A stretch of DNA of 45,036 bases from Clostridia bacterium (lineage in GTDB: Bacteria; Bacillota; Clostridia; Oscillospirales; Acutalibacteraceae). A program made the translations under genes and the position numbers. Positions 24,895-33,338 of the stretch are shown piece by piece (the stretch's first letter is position 1; each line of letters starts with the position of its first letter). A model generated the notes under the pieces. That model was given only the letters and a program-made list of their open reading frames with translations. It ran no database searches and had not been told where the DNA came from. The stretch covers positions 1 to 45,036 of the forward strand of contig CAADUC010000059.1 of NCBI GenBank assembly GCA_900752115.1, given 5' to 3'.

Positions 24895-27206
24895 ACCTTT
24901 CCGCCGTCTTTTCCCCCGAAACACGCGGACTGCCGTTTGAAACCTACGGCGAGTATACCGACTACCTCTTTTCCTGCGTCGACTGGCAGCTTTCCTCCTA
25001 CATCCGGAATCTGATGGATCTGTTTGCGCGGGAGGACGGAAGCTTCCGCAACATCCTGTATCCTGATATCGATACGGCATACAGTCTCTGCGAGAAGCAC
25101 CTGGCCGATTTTTCCGTCCGTACCGAACAGAAAGCTTCCTCCAAGGCGTTTCCGGAGGAGAACTCCCAGGATTTTTCCTCCCTGGAAGAAGACGCCGAGC
25201 TTATGGAGCTTTTTTCCGACTTCGCGCAGGCAGGAGCAGAAACCGCACCGGAGCAGGCAGAAACGCTCTCTCTGGAGGAGATGCTGTCCTATGTGCGCAG
25301 CCGGGCCTGCGCCACCGACCCAGCCGCAACGCCGCTGCCTCTGCATGCGCTGTGCGAAAAGCTCGGGATGGATGACTTCACGCTCTTCTGCTTTGCGTGT
25401 GCCATTCTGTCCTCGACACAGACCAATTACGCGTCTATCTTCCAAATCATCAACCAGAACGGCTCCTCCCCGACTCCGACGGTCGAGTCCGCTGCCCGCG
25501 TCTATTACGGATCCGGGTTTTCCATGACGACGGCCTACGGTGAGATGTCACTCGCGCTGGAAACCCTGCAGCCCATCATCGATCTGCATATCGACAGCTC
25601 CATGCCGTTTTCCACGCCGATCTCTCCCGACAAGCGGCTGATCGATTTTCTCTTCGGCATGCACCCGGAGCGGATCGATGAGACGTACGATCGTTTCTTC
25701 ACAACGCTCACCGGCGGCGGCGAACTCGATCCCTTCATCGCCAACCGTGAGGTACTTGATGCGCTCAACATTTCCTACGACGACGGCACACGCCTGTTCT
25801 CCCTCTTCGGCGACGAAGGCGCGGGACGCAAATTTACCATCCGCCACTTCTGCGCCGGCCATGGGCTGTCCTGCGTCTCGGTCAACGGCAGCAAGCTTTT
25901 CGTCTACGATTTCAATTTTGTGGAAAAAGCATTGTGGGCGCTTTGCCGCGAGTGCATTCTGCTCGGCGCATGCTGCTGCCTCGATAACCTCGAATATCAC
26001 GAGGAGGAAAAGGATAAATTCTTCGGCTACATGGATCTGGCGTTTGAAAAGCTCGGCAAGCACGACATCACCGCCTTTACCGTCAGCCGCGACAAACTGC
26101 CGCTGCGCGAGATGACGCAAATCGAGTTTACTCAGCTTGAGATCCCCACGCCGAGCAACCAGGAACGCGAGGACGTCTGGCGCCATTATGCCAAGGACTA
26201 CGTGCTGTGCAACGACGTGGATCTGCAGGAGATGGCCACCAAGTTCCTGTTCACTCCCGGCAAAATCAAAAACGCCCTGCGCCAGGCGAAGTCCCTCTCC
26301 GCGATGGCAAAGTACCTCAACATTGTGCGCTCGTGCCTCTTCCAGGCGTGCTATAACCAGATGAGCCATGAGCTTACAAAAAAAGCCACGAAGATCAAAG
26401 CCACCTACACCTGGGACGACATCGTTATGTCAAAGGATCAGCGCGAGGCGCTTGAACACGCCTGTGATCAGATGCGCTACCGCAAGCAGGTGTATGAACA
26501 ATGGGATTACAACCGCAAATATCCGTACGGCCGTGGTCTGTCCGTTCTTCTGTTCGGCGCGCCCGGCACCGGTAAATCCATGTGCGCGCAGGTGCTTGCG
26601 AATGCGCTGAACCTTGAACTGTACCGCGTCGATCTGTCAAAGGTCATCGACAAATACGTCGGCGAGACGGAGAAGAGTATCTCCATGATCTTCCGCGAAG
26701 CGAAAAAATGCAACGTCGTCCTCTTCTTCGATGAATGCGACACGCTCTTTGCCAAGCGCAGCGACGACGGCGGCAGCAACCAGGCCAGCAACAACAACAA
26801 AACCGCCCTGCTTCTGCAGGAGGTCGAGGCGTATGACGGCGTTTCCGTCCTCGCGACAAACTACAAGCACAACATCGACCCGGCGTTCTTCCGCCGTATG
26901 AAATTCATCGTGGAGTTCCAGTTCCCCGATCCGGAGACGCGCTACATTCTCTGGAAAACGACAATCCCGAAGGGCACCCCGCTGGCCGACGACGTTGATC
27001 TGCGCTTTCTGGCCGATCGGTTTGAATTTGTCGGCGGCAATATCAAGAACTGCATTCTCAACGCGGCCTTCCTTGCCGCATCCGACGGGGATGGCAAGCA
27101 GGTGCATATGCGCCACTATCTGCAGGCCATCCGCTATGAGTTCGTGAAAACCGGTAAGGTCTTTACCCGTTCTGATTTTGAGCCCTACGCCGACGAGGTC
27201 CTGTAA
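24891..27206 (+). CDS. AAA+ ATPase of the CIS (Pvc15/Afp15 type)
   Basis: A 771-aa protein. The AAA+ module is C-terminal: Walker A GAPGTGKS at residues 556-563, Walker B VVLFFDECDTLF with Asp614 and Glu615, a sensor region VSVLATNYKHNIDPAFFRRMKF with the arginine finger pair, and the small lid domain after that. The N-terminal 500 residues are helical and family-specific, containing an acidic region at about 80-130 and a second ATPase-like helical part. AAA+ proteins of this type accompany nearly all Afp/PVC-like clusters and are thought to help assemble the particle or load cargo. Its presence strengthens assignment of the cluster to this lineage. It overlaps the regulator gene by 4 bp (ATGA). 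Confidence 0.9.
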   Translation: MNLSAVFSPETRGLPFETYGEYTDYLFSCVDWQLSSYIRNLMDLFAREDGSFRNILYPDIDTAYSLCEKHLADFSVRTEQKASSKAFPEENSQDFSSLEEDAELMELFSDFAQAGAETAPEQAETLSLEEMLSYVRSRACATDPAATPLPLHALCEKLGMDDFTLFCFACAILSSTQTNYASIFQIINQNGSSPTPTVESAARVYYGSGFSMTTAYGEMSLALETLQPIIDLHIDSSMPFSTPISPDKRLIDFLFGMHPERIDETYDRFFTTLTGGGELDPFIANREVLDALNISYDDGTRLFSLFGDEGAGRKFTIRHFCAGHGLSCVSVNGSKLFVYDFNFVEKALWALCRECILLGACCCLDNLEYHEEEKDKFFGYMDLAFEKLGKHDITAFTVSRDKLPLREMTQIEFTQLEIPTPSNQEREDVWRHYAKDYVLCNDVDLQEMATKFLFTPGKIKNALRQAKSLSAMAKYLNIVRSCLFQACYNQMSHELTKKATKIKATYTWDDIVMSKDQREALEHACDQMRYRKQVYEQWDYNRKYPYGRGLSVLLFGAPGTGKSMCAQVLANALNLELYRVDLSKVIDKYVGETEKSISMIFREAKKCNVVLFFDECDTLFAKRSDDGGSNQASNNNKTALLLQEVEAYDGVSVLATNYKHNIDPAFFRRMKFIVEFQFPDPETRYILWKTTIPKGTPLADDVDLRFLADRFEFVGGNIKNCILNAAFLAASDGDGKQVHMRHYLQAIRYEFVKTGKVFTRSDFEPYADEVL

Positions 27207-27226
27207 CGCTTTTAATAAACGAGAAG

Positions 27227-27389
27227 AGGCTGCTGCAAAACAGCTGCTCCAAACAATCATACAAAAACCGGCCTCAAAAGGAAGCGGAGATCGCTCCTTT
27301 CGAGGCCGGTTTTTCTTGCCGGCTTCCTTACTGGCTTCAATTCTTTTGTGCGGATGTGCGGAATGCTGTTGAAATTTTATTTCGCAGCC
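27227..27389. repeat. Intergenic inverted-repeat element, copy 2 (terminator)
   Basis: The same layout as copy 1 at 22743: a left arm AGGCTGCTGCAAAA (27227-27240), an inner 13-bp hairpin AAAAACCGGCCTC / GAGGCCGGTTTTT (27263-27275 with 27302-27314), and a right GCAGCC arm (27384-27389) which here has decayed. The length is also about 160 bp. It closes the ATPase gene and faces the convergent acetyltransferase gene. Confidence 0.7.
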
Positions 27390-27422
27390 AATTTTTCCAT
27401 TTACAGCCAGAGCCGCGATACA

Positions 27423-27932
27423 TTATGTCGCATAGCTGTTAAAGTCCGCTGGCAGCAGCTCATAATCAACTGACGTTTGCGGCTGACCGAGCTGATCGTT
27501 CCAGGCATCCACGTTGATTCTCAGCTTGCGGAATCCCAGGGATTCATAAACATGCTGTGCCCTTTTGTTTCTCAGGTTGGTATCGAGAATAATTTTGGAG
27601 CAGCCGTTTTGGAACAGCCATCCAATCAGCATACTCAAAATCTTTCTGCCGACCCCACGATTCTGACAATCGGTTTCGCAGATCTTGATGCCGATTTCCG
27701 CAACGCCATCTCCCACGCTGCGATAGCTGCACTCGCCGATCAAGCGGCCTTCTTCCTCAATCACCATGCAGCCGCCGCCAAGCCCTTTCTTGACTTCTTC
27801 TTCGGTGATTCCCAAACCATTCGGGAAACCCGCGTGCGCCATCACGGCGCCGTCATTCCACCAGGCAGCCAGCTGCTTTGCATCAGCAGCTTCGGCTTGC
27901 CGGATGGTCAGGTTTTCATATTGGATTGTCAT
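27423..27932 (-). CDS. GNAT family N-acetyltransferase
   Basis: A 169-aa acetyltransferase of the RimJ/RimL-like group. Visible are ENLTIRQAEAADAKQLAAWWND at the N-terminus, the acetyl-CoA loop in CETDCQNRGVGRKILSMLI (Q/R-x-x-G-x-G), and the C-terminal NKRAQHVYESLGFRK block. It transfers an acetyl group from acetyl-CoA to an amine; the substrate cannot be read from the sequence. The frame extends to 27992, but the ATG at 27932 overlaps the stop of the methyltransferase gene (ATGA) and has AAAGGA just upstream, so I use it. It is the last gene of a three-gene operon. Confidence 0.88.
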   Translation of the reverse strand: MTIQYENLTIRQAEAADAKQLAAWWNDGAVMAHAGFPNGLGITEEEVKKGLGGGCMVIEEEGRLIGECSYRSVGDGVAEIGIKICETDCQNRGVGRKILSMLIGWLFQNGCSKIILDTNLRNKRAQHVYESLGFRKLRINVDAWNDQLGQPQTSVDYELLPADFNSYAT

Positions 27933-28729
27933 TCCTTTTCTCCCACAAACAATAAATGGTTCGTCATACCAAGCAATTCCGGTTTTTCGCAAATATAAAA
28001 GTGATAACGGAGGTACTGCTCGTAATCCTCGTCACTCATATCGTTGATCCTTGCCTCCATAAGCTCGCTTGCTCCGTCGGACGCCACTTCGTGAAGCACT
28101 CTCACTCCGCTGTTCGCCAGAAGCCTTCTCGCAGCATCAACCGTATGGAATACAAACGGAAAATCGTGGAGTCTAAAGGTTTCCTTGTCATAATCACCGC
28201 TTGAAAAATAATGAACATCGTATTCCAGCTCAGTGAGGAAGATAAAGTCGTTGGAGATGAAGGCAAAGAAAATCTTGCCGCCGTCTTTGCAGACACGCTT
28301 GGCTTCACGGATGCACTTCTGCTGATCCGCATCCTGCTTCAAATGATACAGCGGGCCGAACAGAAGCACGATATCAAAGGACTTGTCCGCATAGCGGGAG
28401 AGATCCAGAGCGTTGCCCTGCACAAGGTCGATCCTGTCCTCCGGAGTAAGCTTTTTTCTGAAAGCGGCAATGTTGGCGTCGGCAAGTTCGAGTGCGGATA
28501 CTTCATATCCCTTGCGGGCAAAGTAAAGGCTGTATTCTCCGGCCCCCGCACCGATGTCGAGGATCCTGTCGCCCTCCTTCAGATACCGTTCGATGTAGCG
28601 AACGGTGGTCAGAAATTCGACTCGCGCGGCTTTTGAATGATTGAGCCTGGTGTCCTCATGGAAAAGATCATACGTCCTGTTGACGCGTTCGCTTTCATTC
28701 CCAATTTTGGCAAGCTCCTCAAAATTCAT
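27929..28729 (-). CDS. Class I SAM-dependent methyltransferase
   Basis: A 266-aa methyltransferase. Motif I is RILDIGAGAGEYSLYFARKG at about residues 55-75, the acidic motif II is VSALELADANI, and the later FDIVLLFGPLYHL and AKRVCKDGGKIFFAFI blocks are motifs IV and V. It binds S-adenosylmethionine; the acceptor is unknown. Related Clostridia proteins are often annotated as UbiE/Tam-like. Its ATG at 28729 overlaps the stop of the small upstream gene and its stop overlaps the acetyltransferase start, so all three are translationally coupled. Confidence 0.88.
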   Translation of the reverse strand: MNFEELAKIGNESERVNRTYDLFHEDTRLNHSKAARVEFLTTVRYIERYLKEGDRILDIGAGAGEYSLYFARKGYEVSALELADANIAAFRKKLTPEDRIDLVQGNALDLSRYADKSFDIVLLFGPLYHLKQDADQQKCIREAKRVCKDGGKIFFAFISNDFIFLTELEYDVHYFSSGDYDKETFRLHDFPFVFHTVDAARRLLANSGVRVLHEVASDGASELMEARINDMSDEDYEQYLRYHFYICEKPELLGMTNHLLFVGEKE

Positions 28730-28986
28730 CGAACATTCCCCTCACCTTGTTTTCGTTTCCCCGTATGAAACACAGCGGACCGGTCAAAGACGGAGGGAGC
28801 CGTGTTGATCCCGCCGAAGCGTTTCTCAAGGCCCTCGTCAAAGACGCTTTTTGACGTGTTGAGCGGTGCATAATGCGGCAGTTCCATCTCCACTTCCACC
28901 TCATCCGGACTTTCCGGCGGAAGGCGGCGGGCACGGTCCTGCTGCTTTTTCTTGACGTCCATCATGCGGTCGAGATTACGCTTCAT
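28726..28986 (-). CDS. Small unrecognised protein heading the methyltransferase operon
   Basis: An 86-aa protein starting MKRNLDRMMDVKKKQQDRAR. It is basic at first, then acidic (SPDEVEVEMELPHYAP), with a later SVFDEGLEKRFGG segment that partly recurs as SVFDRSAVFH. It has no signal or membrane segment and I recognise no family. The frame is open further upstream, but the ATG at 28986 has GGGGAG at 7 nt and a promoter shortly before it. Its stop overlaps the methyltransferase ATG. Confidence 0.6.
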   Translation of the reverse strand: MKRNLDRMMDVKKKQQDRARRLPPESPDEVEVEMELPHYAPLNTSKSVFDEGLEKRFGGINTAPSVFDRSAVFHTGKRKQGEGNVR

Positions 28987-29011
28987 AAGCTGTCTCCCCC
29001 TTTCCGTCTCT

Positions 29012-29040
29012 ATTATAACGGGAGGCGGAATGAAATGCAA
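29012..29040 (-). promoter_or_regulatory. Promoter of the small protein/methyltransferase/acetyltransferase operon
   Basis: On the minus strand TTGCAT (complement of 29035-29040), a 17-bp spacer and a perfect TATAAT (complement of 29012-29017) lie about 26-55 nt upstream of the ATG at 28986. The leader is therefore very short. I see no coding feature between here and the antiporter promoter at 29169. Confidence 0.65.
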
Positions 29041-29168
29041 CGGCCCGGAGAAGCTGCTGCGGCGCACCGCCTCCGTTCCGCTGTGAGAAAAGAGCGGACG
29101 CGCATAAAAACGTCTCCGCAACGGAAGCCTGACCCTCCGCAAAAAAGAATTTCATGCTCCGCTGCCTC

Positions 29169-29197
29169 TTGACAGAAAGGGGAAAAGAGGATATCAT
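29169..29197 (+). promoter_or_regulatory. Sigma-A promoter of the antiporter gene
   Basis: TTGACA (29169-29174), a 17-bp spacer and TATCAT (29192-29197). Transcription would begin near 29204, so the fluoride aptamer and terminator at 29254-29343 lie wholly in the leader. Confidence 0.7.
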
Positions 29198-29253
29198 ACC
29201 TTCAGCGGATTTTTCTTTGTTCACTGAAAGAATGCTCCTGCAAGGAAAATAAT

Positions 29254-29343
29254 GGGGAATGAAGTGCTCCCCCGGGAAACCGAAACCGCTTTTTAAAGCT
29301 GATGACTTCTGCGATCTGTGCGCGGAAGCTGTCGGCTTTTTTT
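29254..29343 (+). ncRNA. Fluoride riboswitch (crcB motif) with intrinsic terminator
   Basis: The aptamer follows the crcB-motif plan: a GGGG-AATGAAGTG-CTCCCC stem-loop (29254-29273), an A-rich joiner, then a CCGC...GCTGATGACTTCT segment (29285-29310) whose TGACTTC pairs back with the GAAGT loop as the pseudoknot. The expression platform is a hairpin pairing 29298-29313 with CGCGGAAGCTGTCGGC (29321-29336), ended by seven T (29337-29343). The layout matches the Bacillus cereus crcB leader I remember (GGCGATGGAGTTCGCC ... GCTAATGACTCCTAC, then terminator). Fluoride binding would stabilise the aptamer and let transcription reach the antiporter. Confidence 0.85.
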
Positions 29344-29423
29344 GATGCGTCCGCTGCCGAAAAGACCGCGCGCAGGCCTATTCCTTCCGGCCGCAGTCTG
29401 GAACAAAACAAGGAGGAAGAACC

Positions 29424-30647
29424 ATGCTCACATCCCTCGCCCTGATTTTCCTGATCGGCCTGGCCGCCGCCGCCCTTTGCCAGCTGCTGCACATCCCCCG
29501 CATTCTCGGCATGCTGGCGACAGGCATTGTCCTCGGACCGTACGCTCTGAACCTGCTTGACCCGTCCATTCTCTCCATCTCCGCCGATCTGCGCCAGATG
29601 GCGCTTGTGATCATCCTGCTCAAGGCCGGGCTGTCGCTCAACCTCGACGATCTCAAAAAGGTGGGACGGCCCGCCGTGCTGATGTCCTTTGTACCGGCCA
29701 CGTGCGAGATTCTCGCCTTCACCCTCTTTGCTCCCGCTCTCCTCGGCGTGTCGAGAATTGAAGCGGCTCTCATGGGAGCCGTCATCGGAGCAGTCTCCCC
29801 CGCGATCGTCGTGCCGAGGATGGTACAGCTCATGGAGAGCGGCTGGGGGACGGGAAAGAGCATCCCGCAGCTCATTTTGGCGGGAGCCTCGTGTGACGAC
29901 GTGTATGTGATTGTGCTCTTCACCACCTTCACCGGAATGGCGCAGGGCGGACAGGCCGACGCCGCCGGCCTGCTTTCCATCCCGATCTCCGTCGTGCTGG
30001 GCGTGCTGCTCGGAGCGGTGTCCGGCTGGCTGCTCGGCCTGTTCTTCGAAGCGGCCTTCGCGCGCCGCCGTTATGTCCGGAACAGTACGAAGGTCATTGT
30101 GATTCTCGGCCTGTCCTTTCTCTTCCTTGCCATTGAAAATGCGCTCGACGGCGTGGTGCCGGTGTCGGGACTGCTCGCCGTGGTCAGCATGGCGTGCGTT
30201 CTCAAGCGCAGGAGCGTCGCCTTCGTTTCCAAGCGGCTCTCGGAGAAATTCGGAAAACTGTGGATTGCGGCGGAGCTTCTGCTCTTCGTCCTCGTCGGAG
30301 CGGCGGTTGACATCCGTTATACGGTCGAAGCCGGCGCGGCCGCTCTGCTGATGATCCTGATTTCCCTGCTCCTGCGCTCCCTCGGCGTCGCGCTGTGCAC
30401 CCTGCGCACGCCTCTCACCGGAAAGGAGCGCCTCTTCTGCGCAATCGCCTACCTGCCCAAAGCCACGGTACAGGCCGCGATCGGCTCTGTGCCGCTCGCT
30501 CTCGGACTGCCGTGCGGCCAGATCGTCCTTTCCGTCGCCGTGCTTGCCATCCTCGTCACGGCGCCGCTCGGAGCGTTCGGCATTGATCTGACCTACCGGC
30601 GGTTGTTACAGAAAGAAAGTCGTGGGGACACTCAGCGCGCCGGATGA
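29424..30647 (+). CDS. Cation/proton antiporter (CPA family), fluoride-responsive
   Basis: A 407-aa membrane protein with about 12 hydrophobic helices. Helix ends such as LLHIPRILGMLATGIVLGP (residues 20-38), LKAGLSLNLDDLKKVG and the unwound-helix region GAVIGAVSPAIVVPRM mark the CPA Na+/H+ exchanger fold; the ion-binding Asp would lie in ASCDDVYVIVLF. The SD GGAGG is 7 nt from the ATG at 29424. The riboswitch directly upstream implies induction by fluoride. Antiporter-family genes are one of the known gene classes behind fluoride riboswitches, besides crcB/Fluc and CLC-F. Its last 16 bp overlap the convergent sulfatase gene. Confidence 0.88.
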   Translation: MLTSLALIFLIGLAAAALCQLLHIPRILGMLATGIVLGPYALNLLDPSILSISADLRQMALVIILLKAGLSLNLDDLKKVGRPAVLMSFVPATCEILAFTLFAPALLGVSRIEAALMGAVIGAVSPAIVVPRMVQLMESGWGTGKSIPQLILAGASCDDVYVIVLFTTFTGMAQGGQADAAGLLSIPISVVLGVLLGAVSGWLLGLFFEAAFARRRYVRNSTKVIVILGLSFLFLAIENALDGVVPVSGLLAVVSMACVLKRRSVAFVSKRLSEKFGKLWIAAELLLFVLVGAAVDIRYTVEAGAAALLMILISLLLRSLGVALCTLRTPLTGKERLFCAIAYLPKATVQAAIGSVPLALGLPCGQIVLSVAVLAILVTAPLGAFGIDLTYRRLLQKESRGDTQRAG

Positions 30648-32089
30648 CGGCGGCGGAGCTCCTCGGCCCCCGCGGCGCGGCCGGTAGCCTCAAGACGCTT
30701 GAGATAGGCCGGGAGAACCTTGTCGGATGCATGATAGGGACCGCCCTCGTGGATCACCGTCCAAAGCGGATCGATTTGGCTGTCGGAACGGAGCATCTGC
30801 TCGTCGTGCCAGTCGAGAATGAGCTTTGCGCCCTGTGCGCAGATTGCGGGATACTGCGCGCTGACGTCGTATTGCTCATGCGGATCCTCGGAAAGATGGA
30901 ACAGCATCTCCCGAGGGAAAAGACGGAAGCCGTCGTGATAGGTACGGATATACAGCCAGTCGCCGAAACGGGCGGAACGCTGGCAGACATGGGCCATCTG
31001 CGAGAGGACCAGGCTTTCCCGGCCGCAGGGGCTTCCGGAGCGAACGGTTTCCGCATAGCTTTCGCCGTCCCAGTTGTCCGATTTCTCTACGCCGAGCAGC
31101 TCCGCGAGCGTCGGGAGAAGATCGAGGCTGTAATGCAGGCCGTCGTCTGAAACGCCCTTCACGCCGTCCGGCCATTTGAGCAGGAAGGGAATATGGCAGG
31201 TAGCCTCGTCCGCCGTCCCATGCTCGCTGTAAATGCCGAGCTCGCCCATGTTCTCGCCGTGGTCGGAAGTGACGAGAATCGCCGTGTCATCGTACAGGTT
31301 GTGTGCGCGCAGCCAGTCCAGCAGCTGTCCGACCAGCGAATCCATATAGCGGATTCCGCAGTCGTAGCCGTCAAAGACGCGGCGAAGCTCTTCGTACCGC
31401 TCCACCTTGCCCGGCGCGCGCGGATAGCGGGGATTCTCCGCATCGTCGTACATGTTAAGCTCCTGCAGCCCGTGCGGCCCCGTCTTGCCGAGGTGTTCTT
31501 CAAAGACCTCCTGCGTGATCCACGGCGCAAACGGCTCCTTCTCAAAGGGATTTCCGAAGGAAGCCGGCGCACGGTACGGCGTATGCGGATCCCAGAAATG
31601 GACGTGAAGGAACCAGTTGTCCTCCTCCCCGCGCCGGTTCAGCCAATCGAGCGCGACAGGCAGTACCTCTTCGCCCGATTCCAGCCCGCAGCCGCCGACG
31701 TTGTAGCACTCGTGGAAGCCTGCATTGAACCACCAGGAGGAGTGGCGCTCCGCGAAGGTGCTCACCGAGACGGTATGCAGCCCGGCACGGCGGAAGATGT
31801 TGTGAAAATTCCGGTCGTCCACCGCATCGCGGAAATCGCGATCCCTTCCCGTCAGACGGCGATCCGCTGCCGTCCCGCCGTGGCCGACCGCTCCGTTCCG
31901 GATGCCGAACATCCCGCTGATCAGAGCGGCCCGGGAGGGCAGGCAGGGAGCATCGGAGCAGTAATACCGGTCAAAGCGCACGCCGTCGCGGCAGACGGCG
32001 TCCAGATTCGGCGTAGTCGCGCGATTGTAGCCATAGCAGCTCATATGGTCGGGCCGCAGGGTGTCAATATCGAGCATTAAGATTCTCAT
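30632..32089 (-). CDS. Sulfatase (alkaline phosphatase superfamily)
   Basis: A 485-aa cytosolic sulfatase. The N-terminus MLDIDTLRPDHMSCYGYNR carries the metal-binding aspartates, and CLPSRAALISG (Cys49) is the type I sulfatase signature C-x-P-S-R, whose cysteine must be converted to formylglycine by an anaerobic or FGE-type maturase. VTSDHGENMG (with Asp-His) completes the metal site. No signal peptide is seen, so the substrate must enter the cell, perhaps a sulfated glycan fragment or a sulfate ester. A divergent AraC regulator (32267) probably controls it. No maturase is in the window. Confidence 0.92.
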   Translation of the reverse strand: MRILMLDIDTLRPDHMSCYGYNRATTPNLDAVCRDGVRFDRYYCSDAPCLPSRAALISGMFGIRNGAVGHGGTAADRRLTGRDRDFRDAVDDRNFHNIFRRAGLHTVSVSTFAERHSSWWFNAGFHECYNVGGCGLESGEEVLPVALDWLNRRGEEDNWFLHVHFWDPHTPYRAPASFGNPFEKEPFAPWITQEVFEEHLGKTGPHGLQELNMYDDAENPRYPRAPGKVERYEELRRVFDGYDCGIRYMDSLVGQLLDWLRAHNLYDDTAILVTSDHGENMGELGIYSEHGTADEATCHIPFLLKWPDGVKGVSDDGLHYSLDLLPTLAELLGVEKSDNWDGESYAETVRSGSPCGRESLVLSQMAHVCQRSARFGDWLYIRTYHDGFRLFPREMLFHLSEDPHEQYDVSAQYPAICAQGAKLILDWHDEQMLRSDSQIDPLWTVIHEGGPYHASDKVLPAYLKRLEATGRAAGAEELRRRHPAR

Positions 32090-32266
32090 GGTAAAGCCTC
32101 CCCTTCTGTGCTATCATAATAGTGTTCACGGAAAATCCCCGTTTCTTTTTGGGGGAAATGCGAACCTTTCTCTTTCTATGATACACCGAAGCCGGAAAAC
32201 CGCATAGAAAGCTTTTTCTCTGTCTTTAGCACAATATTAACCACCCTTGTCCGCCAAGGGGATCGC

Positions 32267-33193
32267 ATGGGAGGGACAGCACAGATGAGCATCAGGGAGG
32301 GAGGCCGCCCGCTGGGCCGGTACGAGGACGTGGGCATGCCGGACGGCACGCTGCCTGTCAGGGTTATGATGCGCCGGACCGGACGCGAAAGCATCGGCTG
32401 TGATTTTCACTGGCATGAGGAGCTTGAATTCTATTATGTGGCGCAGGGCGGCGTCCTGCTTCTCTGCGGCGGCAGGCGGCAATGGGTCCGCGCCGGGGAA
32501 GCCGGGTTTGTCAACTGGTGTCAGCTTCACCGCGGCGTGGAATTTCTGGAAAACACCTGCCATTACATCATCCAGATCAGCCCCCGCCTGTTTGCCGAGG
32601 AAACCATCCTGCCTCCCGGAGCCAAAGCGCCGTGCAGCTATCTGTCCTTCCTCATTGCGCAGGGGAACCGCGCTCCCCTGCCCTTCTCCGACGCTCCGGC
32701 GCTGACCGGCGCTTTGCGGGAGCTGATCCGTCTGTGGGAGACGGACGGACCGGCGGCGCGTCTGGAGAGAAAGGCCGCTGTCTGGAACCTGCTTGCCGCT
32801 CTGGCAAACGGCCTGATTGCCGAAGCCGGAGAGGGCGGCGCTCCGGACGCCGCGGCGGATCTGCTTTCGCTCGCGCACGTCCGAAGCCTGCTGCTTTTTC
32901 TCTCCTCCTCCTATCAGGAGCCGGAACTTGTTGCGCTTCCCGCTCTGAGCCGGCGTTTCGGCCTTTCCGTCCCCTACCTGTGCCGGATTTTCCGGCAGCA
33001 TACCGGGATGACCATTGTCTCTTACCTGCAGGAGCTGCGCTGCGCGCAGGCCGCCGCTCTGATTCAGGAGGGGACCTCCCTGCGCCGGGCCGCGGAGCTC
33101 TCGGGTTTTCAGGACTACAACTACTTTTCGCGTATCTTTAAAAAGCACACGGGACGCTCTCCCCTGTCGCTGACAAAGGAAGGACGGTCATAG
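32267..33193 (+). CDS. AraC-family transcriptional regulator
   Basis: A 308-aa regulator. Residues about 20-110 form an AraC-type cupin (FHWHEELEFYYVAQGGVLLLCGGRRQ split by strands), expected to bind a small ligand such as a sugar. Residues about 205-305 are the two-helix-turn-helix domain (LSRRFGLSVPYLCRIFRQHTG and RRAAELSGFQDYNYFSRIFKKHTG). It is divergent from the sulfatase gene across 177 bp. The ATG at 32267 has AAGGGG nearby; an ATG at 32285 preceded by GGGAGG is an equally good start. The intergenic region holds a short CCCC...GGGG hairpin at about 32138-32157 but no clear operator. Confidence 0.9.
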   Translation: MGGTAQMSIREGGRPLGRYEDVGMPDGTLPVRVMMRRTGRESIGCDFHWHEELEFYYVAQGGVLLLCGGRRQWVRAGEAGFVNWCQLHRGVEFLENTCHYIIQISPRLFAEETILPPGAKAPCSYLSFLIAQGNRAPLPFSDAPALTGALRELIRLWETDGPAARLERKAAVWNLLAALANGLIAEAGEGGAPDAAADLLSLAHVRSLLLFLSSSYQEPELVALPALSRRFGLSVPYLCRIFRQHTGMTIVSYLQELRCAQAAALIQEGTSLRRAAELSGFQDYNYFSRIFKKHTGRSPLSLTKEGRS

Positions 33194-33220
33194 CCAAAAC
33201 GGGACGCAGAAAGAATGGCG

Positions 33221-33264
33221 CGGGCCTCTTCCGTTTGACAGCTTTGAAAAACGGAAAAGGCCCG
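33221..33264. terminator. Hairpin between convergent araC-like and lrgB genes
   Basis: CGGGCCTCTTCCGTTT (33221-33236) pairs with AAACGGAAAAGGCCCG (33249-33264) with one mismatch, a 16-bp stem. It lies between two convergent genes, although neither side has a long T-run. Confidence 0.6.
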
Positions 33265-33338
33265 AAAGCACAGCAATCTGTCCGTGTGGCTTCTCTCTGT
33301 TTCTTCTTCCAGAGGCCGGACACAGAGCGCCCCTCTTA

